Under the pieces are notes generated by a model. That model worked only from the letters and a program-made list of their open reading frames with translations, had not been told where the DNA came from and ran no database searches. From positions 62,001 to 126,000 of the forward strand of contig NZ_CP097329.1 of assembly GCF_030323025.1 (NCBI RefSeq): DNA of 64,000 nucleotides, given 5' to 3'. The translations under genes were made by a program, and so were the position numbers. Shown here one piece after another: positions 57,201 to 64,000 of the stretch. Each line of letters starts with the position of its first letter. The stretch's first letter is position 1. This stretch comes from Pseudanabaena mucicola str. Chao 1806. Lineage in GTDB: Bacteria; Cyanobacteriota; Cyanobacteriia; Pseudanabaenales; Pseudanabaenaceae.

Positions 57201-58409
57201 CGAGACTGCAACATCTGCTTTGATTAAGTCCTGAGTTTGGTCTGTAATCTTGACTTTGACTAGCGGATCGTCAATGACCGTAACTTGGGTAACTTGATCG
57301 AGGTTATCGCCAGTAATCTCGACTTTGGTAGTTTCACCAGAGGGCAACTGATCGGGGCTAATGGTTTTAATATTGGGCTTTTGGAATTGGGCGCGGCGAT
57401 CGCGTTCGGCTCGGACTTGTTGCAAAAATTCCAAACTGATGTCAAAAGCTAGATCTTGACGATGCCATTCTTGATCGAATTGTTGGATGCTTTGAGCGAT
57501 CGCCTCACGATCTAAATCATCCCAAGAATATAAAAAGGTGACGCTCTCAGCATTGCGAGAATGGGCAGCACGGGTGAAGTTGTCTGAGCCTTCATGGAGA
57601 ATGTGGTTATCAAGGGAATCGCTAAAGATACCTGTTTTTTTGTGATAAACGGTGAAAGCTTGATCCATTTTGATCAGCTTAATTTGCAAAAACTCTAAAC
57701 GGACAAGCTCCGCCAAAATCTCAGTATGGCTAAAGATGCTATCAGCAAGTCCTTTTAAAAATTCTTGGATTGTCCGTTGAGCAAATTTGGCTCGATAGTC
57801 GGGGTCTTGTAATTTTTCAAGTTCATTGAGATCAGACTTTTTAGAAAAGCCTTGCCAATCCATTAGTAATAGGATTTTGCCATCGGTTTGAATGATTGAT
57901 TGTAGTGGCTCTTCATAAAATTTGAGGATACCACTGTCAAAGTTATAGGTGGATCGTCGATAAATAACGCTGCGCTCTAACATCTGGGCGATCGCAATAT
58001 TATATTTTGCTAATTCATCGGGTAAGTTATAGCGGCGTTGAATGCCTTTGATCGCTCTGAGGCTACCTTCTAGTAATGCTGGTTCTTTGGTAACGCGATC
58101 GCGATTTAGGAACTTCTCAATGCTTTTGATATTGCCAATTCTTAGTAAGCTCGTGCTAGGGATATCCCCTTGTTTTTTGGGGAGATAGTAATAAATTTTT
58201 GCGTCTTGTAGGTCAATGCGAACGACAATATGGGTGTCTTTTTTGCTGCCTAGCCCGAAGAATGAGGCGATGTTTTTGAGTAGGCTATCAGCGTCACGGT
58301 GTTTGAAAACTAGCCAATATTGGTTATCTAGCCCTTTGATCGGATTGCCTTGGGGCGAATAGTAGGGGCGTTCTTTGCGTATTAGCTCGGCAATAACGTT
58401 TTCTAGCAC
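54246..58409 (-). CDS. PLD-like / TIG / SNF2-family helicase (candidate defence protein)
   Basis: A 1387-residue protein. Residues about 130-310 contain a phospholipase-D-like nuclease motif (YHKKTGIFSD and HEGSDNFTRAA at about 255-282). Residues about 345-435 look like an IPT/TIG beta sandwich (IKTISPDQLPSGETTKVEITG). The SNF2/DEAH ATPase follows: Walker A ADAVGLGKTRL (about 520-530), IIDEAHEG (about 607-613), TATPWNN, and the C-terminal LSVGQNLQDADYLINIDLPW with RIGRIDR. An acidic run DYEEEEEEENNDPE interrupts the two RecA-like lobes. PLD plus SNF2 joins nuclease and motor, as in several anti-phage systems. Adjacent genes are ImmA/PIN and a restriction-modification locus. Function is inferred, not shown. 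Confidence 0.85.
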   Translation of the reverse strand: MLENVIAELIRKERPYYSPQGNPIKGLDNQYWLVFKHRDADSLLKNIASFFGLGSKKDTHIVVRIDLQDAKIYYYLPKKQGDIPSTSLLRIGNIKSIEKFLNRDRVTKEPALLEGSLRAIKGIQRRYNLPDELAKYNIAIAQMLERSVIYRRSTYNFDSGILKFYEEPLQSIIQTDGKILLLMDWQGFSKKSDLNELEKLQDPDYRAKFAQRTIQEFLKGLADSIFSHTEILAELVRLEFLQIKLIKMDQAFTVYHKKTGIFSDSLDNHILHEGSDNFTRAAHSRNAESVTFLYSWDDLDREAIAQSIQQFDQEWHRQDLAFDISLEFLQQVRAERDRRAQFQKPNIKTISPDQLPSGETTKVEITGDNLDQVTQVTVIDDPLVKVKITDQTQDLIKADVAVSADHPPQTLNDFRVRDKKGEEYKVNPAIAPKVSNIVKVPEFPEILGFKEAIEKILAGEYGTPNDFLYWMAKQRPNQFRVKQDSYLDELINQSILYEHQKSGAQHCLRVMQDFGVAVCADAVGLGKTRLAAAVAYLYREQKEQQCGQAKIAIVAAQKLWSNWEREMSELGFRRKDYELFNKNLMSRKGSKFVEEFNRFEGADLVIIDEAHEGIRNFNNRIHKTCLQIREQDQRNGKQRQFLLLTATPWNNRREDIYNILSPFLTRLEGFKEVGFPAEVSQWFESRESGVENFTDRTDLFRRVYKQLFLQRTRQMLREAMPEMNVYAKRLAEWLPVQFEPSTEKALEQIFTQFETSLYIPFADPLRYFTGTAEQRSLLKNQRRFFLQRAESSMYALRRTIVNFRMRIKLMSDRLAKIADAPTAEGLNNFLLEHYGFSKQTKIELDYQLNYEADFFMEDEDYEEEEEEENNDPETSKETKRQQLCNQIDRATDALIDHPEKAKQIYDLMLAACEQDLKQMEQIQNLLADEFLKDHKREQVTQQVKNLISQGKKVLLISTFSDTVLDYYLHMSRDSAIASQGIGMAIGSTKTYFPENATRPLQFAPHNFIKYNRPTNGIKRQQLFRLFAPVATCKNPSDRPSPSDEVMVLIGSETLSVGQNLQDADYLINIDLPWNPMTLEQRIGRIDRPKQHKAENIVIYYANSESQLLRQASRLKNLNKKLVGDLANPDGEIANVTDANTLGASVYGDTLFDDPILPGYVDFIQSLAKSRNMEHVNLQEEVYRQQENSHDLYTHQEILYAEDLSKRIAELGQDYQANAITLGQSSDKKTEPQALTGLTVKYFDPNGAVIAEQEQHIFWNDHTGDRDAYGVAIATAFNTPEVSEVIAANHLLTSANNLYKQLVQLKQHLSTDLAQVDTFANINVDSERLSKIKKRVALLSSFPQGISRQDVTETLKKLNSCKHSNDLGMLYIHALSNYQTKNGDFINR

Positions 58410-58691
58410 TGGGGACTGGGGACTAGGTATAGACCCTTCTAATTTACTTTATATTTCAGGATATTTCAGGAATTGATTCATACCTTTTGAATGTTCAGTA
58501 AAAAGTAGTAGTGAGATCCTCTTCTTTGTATCTAGTGTCCCAAGATTGTTTTTTGACCTAAAAACAACTATATATATGGCTTTCCAACTCTTGATATAAG
58601 TGCGATCATAGTAACTGACGATAAAAATATATAAAAGTATTAACTCAAGAAAAAAGTTAGAACTTTATGTAAGTACTAAGGAGGGTATGTT
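58410..58691. promoter_or_regulatory. Divergent promoter region of the helicase and ImmA/IrrE genes
   Basis: About 280 bp, AT-rich, with no gene. It should carry promoters in both directions. A good ribosome-binding site (AAGGAGGGTATGTT) precedes the ImmA/IrrE start. An ImmA/IrrE regulator could act here, but no clear operator was recognised. Confidence 0.5.
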
Positions 58692-59762
58692 ATGACCCAA
58701 ACTAAAGTTAAGCCTAACTACGTTGACCTCAAGACTTTATACGATCGCCTAAAGCAAATTGGCTTTAATCGGGACTTTGTAAAGAAAAAGTTATTGCCAG
58801 ACTGGTGGGATAGCGATTTTGAAGCTACGCAAAGCGCAGTGGTAGAGGCTGCTGCCTATGTATCTCGCCGCACAAATTTAGATATGAGATCTTTGCTATA
58901 TGCAGACTCAGAGCCTTTTTTTCAGGAATCAGGACACCATGAATTTAAGGTTAAACAAGGAACTCTCAAGAATGAACTACAAGTAGCTCAAAATCTGTGC
59001 GATCGCGTTGCTGAAATTGTTTCCTATGCTTGCACTACAGATAAAGCTAGTCTAGTTAATTTGAGCGCTCAAGAGGTAAGGAAACAAATCCTTAGCTCAT
59101 TTCCAACAGTCACGATGGAAGGGCTATTAGACTTCTGTTGGAAAAATGGTATACCTACTGTCCATGTAAATAAATTTCCTAAGAATCAGAAAAAATTTGA
59201 TGGTATGGTTGGCTACTTTTATGAGCGACCTGTAATTACAATTTGTCAAAAACGTAAATCTGCTGCATGGCTATCTTTTACCATTGCCCATGAGCTAGGA
59301 CATATTCTCAAAGGGCATATTACAGAATATGCAATTGTCGATGAGAAAATAAGACCTAATGAAAGTGAAGTTAATGAAAGAGAGGGAATTGATGATCGAG
59401 AAATTGAAGCCAATGAGTTTGCCCTAGAGGTTTTATTTGGACAAAAAGACGCAAATTATTATTTGTCAGCAAATCTCTCTAGTAGTGATTTGATTGAGTA
59501 TGCAAAACAATGCTCTTTAGAAGAATCTGCAAATCCTAGTGCTGTAGTGCTTAACTATGCTTGGTATAAAGAAAAAGTTGCTATTACAAAGAAGGAAAAG
59601 GAAATAACTTGGGCTGTTGCACAAACTGCACTACATCATTTTGAACCTAATAGTAATGCTCCAGTTGCGATCAATGACTACTTACAGCAATATTTAGATC
59701 TGGAGAATCTTAGTTATGACAATCGAGATTATCTCGAACAAATGACTGCTGAAGAGGTCTAG
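58692..59762 (+). CDS. ImmA/IrrE-family zinc metallopeptidase
   Basis: A 356-residue protein. The zinc site is H200-E-x-x-H204 in TIAHELGHILKGH, with a third ligand expected at Glu in REIEANEFALEV (about 239). The N-terminal 80 or so residues (NRDFVKKKLLPDWWDSDFEA) form a helical DNA-binding-like region seen in relatives that act on or as regulators. ImmA peptidases cleave repressors to switch on mobile elements; relatives are also proposed antitoxins. The next gene starts two bases after the stop, so the two are translationally coupled. Confidence 0.88.
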   Translation: MTQTKVKPNYVDLKTLYDRLKQIGFNRDFVKKKLLPDWWDSDFEATQSAVVEAAAYVSRRTNLDMRSLLYADSEPFFQESGHHEFKVKQGTLKNELQVAQNLCDRVAEIVSYACTTDKASLVNLSAQEVRKQILSSFPTVTMEGLLDFCWKNGIPTVHVNKFPKNQKKFDGMVGYFYERPVITICQKRKSAAWLSFTIAHELGHILKGHITEYAIVDEKIRPNESEVNEREGIDDREIEANEFALEVLFGQKDANYYLSANLSSSDLIEYAKQCSLEESANPSAVVLNYAWYKEKVAITKKEKEITWAVAQTALHHFEPNSNAPVAINDYLQQYLDLENLSYDNRDYLEQMTAEEV

Positions 59763-59764
59763 GC

Positions 59765-60385
59765 TTGGCTATCACCTGTTTTATTGATATTGATGCGATT
59801 GGTAAGTTAGTAGCTTTTAACCTTTTCTGGGAAGTTCTTTCTGTTCTGGATATAAATATATCTGATCTCAGAGTATTGGAGAGTGCTAAGCCTAGATTCA
59901 AGAAAAATAAGGATATGCGAAAGCTTTACGGTGCAGAGGTTTGTGATACTGCGATCGATATTCTAGAGGCTTGTCAAACTGTTCCTGCGGAAGAGATAGA
60001 AGAGTTTCATAATATTAAGTTGGAAAAACTTGACCCAGGCGAACGTTTTCTGATATCGGCGGCTATTCAGGAGGGAGCTTTTTTATTTACGACTGGTGAT
60101 AAAAACTGCTTACAGGCACTTGCAAATGAACCAAGTCTAGAGAATATCGCTAAGCAATTGCAAGGACGAACAATTTGCGTAGAACAGTTTATATATAAGC
60201 TGATTGAGCTTCAAGGATTTGCTTGGGTACAGTCGAGAATTTTGGCGGCTCCAGAATGTGACAAGGCAATCAAGATTGCTTTCGGTTGGTCAGAGCCAGT
60301 GAGTGAGTCAGTAGCTTTAGAAAATTTACAAAGCTATATCAATGATGTGCAGTTGCGATCGCAAGGTTTATTAGCAGATTTATAA
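59765..60385 (+). CDS. PIN-like domain protein coupled to the ImmA/IrrE gene
   Basis: A 206-residue protein starting at TTG two bases after the upstream stop; no ATG is better placed. The start CFIDIDAIGKLV, the middle DPGERFLISAAIQEGAFLFT and TGDKNCLQAL give the acidic pattern of PIN-like RNases (Asp near 8-10, Glu/Asp mid-chain, Asp in TGDKN). The rest is helical. A toxin-like RNase with the peptidase as its regulator is a reasonable guess. It ends two bases from the convergent restriction gene fragment. Confidence 0.6.
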   Translation: MAITCFIDIDAIGKLVAFNLFWEVLSVLDINISDLRVLESAKPRFKKNKDMRKLYGAEVCDTAIDILEACQTVPAEEIEEFHNIKLEKLDPGERFLISAAIQEGAFLFTTGDKNCLQALANEPSLENIAKQLQGRTICVEQFIYKLIELQGFAWVQSRILAAPECDKAIKIAFGWSEPVSESVALENLQSYINDVQLRSQGLLADL

Positions 60386-60387
60386 AT

Positions 60388-61707
60388 TTACTCAATGGGA
60401 AAGCTGGGAATAGCAGCATCGATCGCATTCATAATCTGCATGGTTTCAGAGAGTGCGACGATGATTTTTTGATAGTGGTTGAGGTCTGCGGGGCTGAGTT
60501 GCCGACCTTTGCGGTCTTTGAGCCATTTGTGACAAACTTGATAGCCACCGACATAAAATTCCCAAACGCTTTGGGGTACTCCTGTAAATCTGTCGCCTTT
60601 TTTGTTAATGATGACTTCGCCGCCCTCACCCCCTGCCCCTCTCCCAGTGGGCGAGGGGAGAAATTTGGGATGTCCTGCATCAACGATAAATTCGCCGCCT
60701 TTATCGATGATTTGCAGATCCCCCCTGCCCCCCTTAGTAAGGGGGGTGTCCGATAGGACGGGGGGATCGAGTTTGGGTGATTTCATCAGGTGCAATGCAA
60801 CCAATTCTTCGCCATATCCGCCAAGTTTGCGGAATAGCTGATCGCTGCTGGTGAGGGGGACGCGGGGAAAGTCGATTTTTAGAAATTCGGCGTAACGGGT
60901 GCGATAGGTTGGGGAATGGAAGATTGCATAAATGTAATAGAAGATTGCTTCTGGGGTTGGGGTATAGCCAAGTTTGTTGGTTATTTCTGTTAGAAATTCA
61001 TCAGAGAAATTTGGGCGGCGTTGTTGTTCTGTTGTAGATGTTTGAGGATTGTTTTTGTCAGGATAGAGATAAAGAGGAAAATTATAATTACCTTCTCTTG
61101 TTTTATTGGATAAAGTACAACTTTCAGCTACAGTGCTTGATACACCAGTATGCTGCCATTCTGATGTTCCGATTTGTCTAGGAACTAATAAACAAAGATT
61201 TTCTCTTTCAGCAACATGATCTACAAGCTCACGCCTAGGATAGTCCATCATTACTGTACTAAAGTAACAATATCTTTGATCGAATGGACGATAATCACAC
61301 TTAATTAACCATTGCTCCCAGTCAATATCCTTTTGTATTTGCTTTCTAGCATCTTTAAGATGCCAATCTCGATTATCTTTTACGTCATATTTTTCTTGAA
61401 TTTCTTGATCTGATATGTCTGGATTTCTAAGGTCATCTAATCTTTGCTGAATTGCTGCTAAATCAAAATCAATTGCAAAATTATCTCTATGAGTTTGAAA
61501 GCCTAAAACATTGACAGTCATAGCTTCCGTGATTTTCCAATATGACTGAAACTCACCTAATAAATCATTATCTTGTGGAATAAACAAATGAAAAGGCTTT
61601 TGAAGTTCTACTTCTTTCCAATCTGTAGAATTAACATCATGAGTCGATAGCCAATCATACTTAGCCTCTCTCATCCCATACAAATGCGCGTGTTGAATAT
61701 CAGACAT
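60388..61707 (-). CDS. C-terminal part of a split type ISP-like restriction-modification protein
   Basis: A 439-residue frame beginning ATG TCT GAT (MSDIQHAHLYGMREAKYDWL), whose ATG is formed at the edge of an inserted toxin-antitoxin pair. It matches the target-recognition end of large single-chain R-M enzymes (IKCDYRPFDQRYCYFS, ENLCLLVPRQIG, SPTYRTRYAEFLKIDFPRVPL, LSPADLNHYQKIIVALSETMQIM). Residues about 315-365 are low-complexity and come from two dispersed repeats inserted in frame. It overlaps the upstream toxin gene by 8 bases, so it could be translated as a separate subunit. Confidence 0.82.
   Translation of the reverse strand: MSDIQHAHLYGMREAKYDWLSTHDVNSTDWKEVELQKPFHLFIPQDNDLLGEFQSYWKITEAMTVNVLGFQTHRDNFAIDFDLAAIQQRLDDLRNPDISDQEIQEKYDVKDNRDWHLKDARKQIQKDIDWEQWLIKCDYRPFDQRYCYFSTVMMDYPRRELVDHVAERENLCLLVPRQIGTSEWQHTGVSSTVAESCTLSNKTREGNYNFPLYLYPDKNNPQTSTTEQQRRPNFSDEFLTEITNKLGYTPTPEAIFYYIYAIFHSPTYRTRYAEFLKIDFPRVPLTSSDQLFRKLGGYGEELVALHLMKSPKLDPPVLSDTPLTKGGRGDLQIIDKGGEFIVDAGHPKFLPSPTGRGAGGEGGEVIINKKGDRFTGVPQSVWEFYVGGYQVCHKWLKDRKGRQLSPADLNHYQKIIVALSETMQIMNAIDAAIPSFPIE
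60623..60660. repeat. Dispersed C-rich palindrome inside coding sequence
   Basis: CCCTCACCCCCTGCCCCTCT...GGGGAG type repeat, a common dispersed element in cyanobacteria. Here it is read in frame as SPTGRGAGGEGG. Confidence 0.75.
60718..60769. repeat. Second dispersed C/G-rich repeat inside coding sequence
   Basis: Inverted GATCCCCCC...GGGGGGATC type repeat with CCCCTTAGTAAGGGGG core, also common in cyanobacterial genomes. Read in frame as PPVLSDTPLTKGGRGD. Confidence 0.75.
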
Positions 61708-62071
61708 TACTTTTTAGATAGTTGCTTAAAAAAATCATTTGATTAACCATATTTTCTGCTGTGAGTGAGGCCATAACCACAGACAAACCGTACAATCTCT
61801 CACCAATCGAAAAATCCTGATGCATTAACAATATTCCAGCATGAACTTTACCCTCGGCTAAAAATTGCTTATGGATCTTGCTAAAGTCGCGAATGTTATA
61901 GGTGCAAATGACTCGATTGTTTTGACCAGCCCATAACAACTGTTCCTCATCTGAAAAACCTTCGCGTTTAACCTCACTGACTGTCGTTACATCTATCTCC
62001 CTCTGACGTAGCGCCATCAACAAAGCCCGATTCATACTGTCTTCATCTAGATAGAAGCGAATATTACTCAT
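61700..62071 (-). CDS. DUF5615 PIN-like toxin
   Basis: A 123-residue PIN-like (Mut7-C type) putative RNase. The start SNIRFYLDEDSMNRAL and the later VICTYNIRDFSKIHKQF carry the conserved acidic residues (Asp/Glu in LDED, Asp in YNIRDF). The start overlaps the antitoxin stop by one base, and its stop overlaps the start of the next R-M piece. With DUF433 this is a standard cyanobacterial toxin-antitoxin pair. Confidence 0.85.
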   Translation of the reverse strand: MSNIRFYLDEDSMNRALLMALRQREIDVTTVSEVKREGFSDEEQLLWAGQNNRVICTYNIRDFSKIHKQFLAEGKVHAGILLMHQDFSIGERLYGLSVVMASLTAENMVNQMIFLSNYLKSNV

Positions 62072-62370
62072 TAGTAACTTCCCTTCGCCGCCTGATGTTC
62101 AGCATATAAGCGATCGTAATCCTCTCGATCTTGACGCAAGGATTGATCAATCTCCTCTCGATTCGCATGATAGTAAGTCAGCGCCGCATAAACTTGAGCC
62201 ATACTCAGATAACCCCAATTATCCGCAATTTCCTCAGGCGTTAAACCTTGTTTCCATAATGTCGCAATGCGTCCAACCGTAATGCGTGTATTCGCAATAC
62301 GCGGACGATTTCCGCAAATATCAGGATCGCAAACGATAAGCGTACCAATATTAAAAATAGTTGCTGTCAT
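62071..62370 (-). CDS. DUF433 antitoxin
   Basis: A 99-residue protein with the DUF433 pattern: CDPDICGNRPRIANTRITVGRIATLWKQGLTPEEIADNWGYLSMAQVYAALTYY, a winged-helix-like DNA-binding fold. The C-terminal helix (about 70-99) would bind the toxin. It starts 4 bases after the stop that ends the methyltransferase piece. The pair with DUF5615 probably regulates itself, although here it would also be read from the R-M promoter. Confidence 0.87.
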   Translation of the reverse strand: MTATIFNIGTLIVCDPDICGNRPRIANTRITVGRIATLWKQGLTPEEIADNWGYLSMAQVYAALTYYHANREEIDQSLRQDREDYDRLYAEHQAAKGSY

Positions 62371-62374
62371 AGGT

Positions 62375-63211
62375 TTAGGCTCCCTGCTCTTTAATCATTA
62401 TACAAACCGCCACGCCCTGCTGAATATCAAACACATTTTCATCCTTTGTGCCATCCACAGCCGTTTCCTTCTTCTTAGAATTACCATGTAAATCCAAAAT
62501 TCTAATCCAATTAAAACTCTTCGCCAAACTCTGACGCATTCCCCGAAAAGTCGGATTATCTAAATAACCATGATTCGTCACAAACGCCAAAATCCCTGTC
62601 CCCGTCTTATCAATGCGCCATTGTGAAAAGCGAATAAACTTCACATAGTCATCCTGTAACCATTTCGGATTCTTCTCTCCCAAAGGCAACCCATCCACAA
62701 AATAATAATCCTTGACTAAGCCGCCCACCCACTCGCTCTTATTTTCAGAATGTCCAGAATAAGGAGGATTGCCAATTACCACCATGATTTCAGATTGCTT
62801 TTTAACTACTGCCCCCTGCTTTGCTTCTGCGGCGATCGCCTCCTCCATTTCAGGGATATTTATCTTTAACTGTTGAGTTTCAGTTGTTATCTTCACATCA
62901 TCCAAAGTATTAATCAGATAAACTCCCAACCTTTGCGAACTATCAAACCGATAACCCGACTCCTCCAAAAACAAACCTAACTTCAAATGACAAATCGCAT
63001 AGGGAGCCATCAACAACTCAAACCCAAACACACGCGGCAACAAATGATCGCGCACATAGTCCGACCATGAAATATCACCAAGCTTTTGTTTAATTAGCGA
63101 TCGCGCCTCACCATCATTCTCAAAGCGATCGTGAATCAACTTAAAAATCCATAACAAAAACGTCCCCGTTCCACAGGCAGGATCGAGAATCATCACCTCT
63201 GGATCAGCCAA
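62375..63211 (-). CDS. Methyltransferase part of the split type ISP-like restriction-modification protein
   Basis: An adenine N6 methyltransferase core: motif I DPACGTGTFLL (near residue 10) and motif IV VVIGNPPYSGH (near 150), then NHGYLDNPTFRGMRQSLAKSF and FDIQQGVAVCIMIK. The frame continues upstream without break to an in-frame TAG at 63233-63235, so the listed start (TTG at 63211) is not natural. The 3' stop (TAA at 62375-62377) comes from the inserted toxin-antitoxin pair; the reading frame would continue in the fragment from 61704. Confidence 0.85.
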   Translation of the reverse strand: MADPEVMILDPACGTGTFLLWIFKLIHDRFENDGEARSLIKQKLGDISWSDYVRDHLLPRVFGFELLMAPYAICHLKLGLFLEESGYRFDSSQRLGVYLINTLDDVKITTETQQLKINIPEMEEAIAAEAKQGAVVKKQSEIMVVIGNPPYSGHSENKSEWVGGLVKDYYFVDGLPLGEKNPKWLQDDYVKFIRFSQWRIDKTGTGILAFVTNHGYLDNPTFRGMRQSLAKSFNWIRILDLHGNSKKKETAVDGTKDENVFDIQQGVAVCIMIKEQGA

Positions 63212-63232
63212 CCCAAGCGGCTTATTAAACTT

Positions 63233-64000
63233 CTACTTAATTAAAATATCAACCGATCGCACCATATAGGAAACCACAGGCTCAGGCGTATAGTAAACCC
63301 CCCGCCGTTCTCGCATCTTCGGCTTATACGCCGCCAAAAAGTCCTCATAAAAGCGAATTACAATATCCTCACGATTCATCTTCTCCCGAAAATCCGAGAG
63401 AATTGCATCCATCTTCGCCGCCCGCAAAATCCCAAACACCTCCGCAATGCAACCGATTAAATCATCACCCAACTCATTCGGCTTCTGCTCCGACACATCC
63501 TTAAATAACTGACGCAAAAATGGATTAGTCTCAGGCAACTGTTGCCAAGCATCGCGCCGATTAAAATCAAACAACGGGTCGCGCACATGGCTAAACACTC
63601 GCGCCGTAAACAAACCATAGGCGATCGTCTGAGCATAAATATCCGCAAAACTATAATCCTTCTCACTCTCCGCCGCCAACTTCAGACTAGGCAACAACTC
63701 ACGCTGAAAGCTCAACAGCAACCTGTGTAAATAGCCATCATTCCCCTCAGCCCCATATACCAAGGGCAAAACCTGCTCAATCCGTCGCGTCACCTCCGCC
63801 AACAATTGCGCCAACTCCTTCGCAGTCTGAGCCGTCTTATAAAAAGCCCACTCCACCGACGGAATCGAGAAAAAGTCACTGTCAGCATCGGCAAACTTAA
63901 ACCGATTCGTTAGCACCAAATTCTCTTGATTGAGTCGCACCAAACGCGATCGCAGATCCTCACTATTCCAAGCAAAAGTCTCAATCTGCCTCTGACGTAA
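63233..64000 (-). CDS. N-terminal part of the split type ISP-like restriction-modification protein (5' end outside window)
   Basis: The frame is open from base 64000 leftward and ends at TAG 63233-63235. It includes the helical domain before the methyltransferase and the family signature MRERRGVYYTPEPVVSYMVRSVD (written here in part), which normally runs straight into motif I. Codons beyond the TAG (KFNKPLGLADPEV) continue the family pattern in the same frame, so a single GAG-to-TAG-like change would explain the break. A helicase and nuclease part, if present, lies upstream of the window. Confidence 0.82.
   Translation of the reverse strand, partial: LRQRQIETFAWNSEDLRSRLVRLNQENLVLTNRFKFADADSDFFSIPSVEWAFYKTAQTAKELAQLLAEVTRRIEQVLPLVYGAEGNDGYLHRLLLSFQRELLPSLKLAAESEKDYSFADIYAQTIAYGLFTARVFSHVRDPLFDFNRRDAWQQLPETNPFLRQLFKDVSEQKPNELGDDLIGCIAEVFGILRAAKMDAILSDFREKMNREDIVIRFYEDFLAAYKPKMRERRGVYYTPEPVVSYMVRSVDILIK

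Overview
The window is chromosomal DNA from a cyanobacterium. HIP1-type GCGATCGC octamers are scattered through most genes, and the gene set is cyanobacterial: a hybrid CheA of the PilL/PixL type, minCDE, a diflavin flavodiiron protein, a CCB-type cytochrome b6f maturation factor, a DUF3177 membrane protein and lysA-cdaA-uppS. A Pseudanabaena-like lineage is my guess; the sequence alone does not prove it. No tRNA, rRNA or CRISPR array was recognised.

Layout. (1) 1-8 kb: the end of a taxis operon, with a methyl-accepting protein and a giant CheA-like hybrid kinase. The kinase gene is cut by a 1300-bp IS4-family element (copy A); the 9-bp target duplication shows exactly how the reading frame was broken. 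(2) 8-12.8 kb: recN, two exported proteins and an MscS channel with a cyclic-nucleotide-binding domain. (3) 12.9-21.5 kb: an IS-bounded block carrying four exported-protein genes and lpxD. Its outer ends are two deleted IS copies (B and D), an intact copy (C) lies inside, and the whole block is flanked by one 9-bp repeat, as expected for a composite transposon. It sits in the last codons of a beta-propeller gene. (4) 21.5-42.9 kb: mostly housekeeping genes (FecR-type lipoprotein, rplI, pdxA, dnaA, SOUL, two FHA proteins, nadK, ruvA, cca, minCDE, clpC), interrupted by a 150-bp MITE, palindromic repeats and a tnpB remnant. (5) 42.9-44.2 kb: a graveyard of IS256 and IS5-like fragments plus a piece that resembles a DNA-phosphorothioation-associated methyltransferase. 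(6) 44.2-54.3 kb: a tyrosine autokinase, a CCB-type protein, lysA-cdaA-uppS, an HPP protein, a flavodiiron protein and a phosphoribosyltransferase. (7) 54.2-64 kb: a defence-like island. It holds a PLD-TIG-SNF2 helicase, an ImmA/IrrE peptidase with a PIN-like partner, and a type ISP-like restriction-modification gene. That last gene has an in-frame amber codon and a DUF433/DUF5615 toxin-antitoxin pair inserted in it.

The main theme is genome plasticity. One IS4 family is present four times, and its insertions can be undone on paper because the 9-bp duplications survive. The least explained region is the right-hand defence island.
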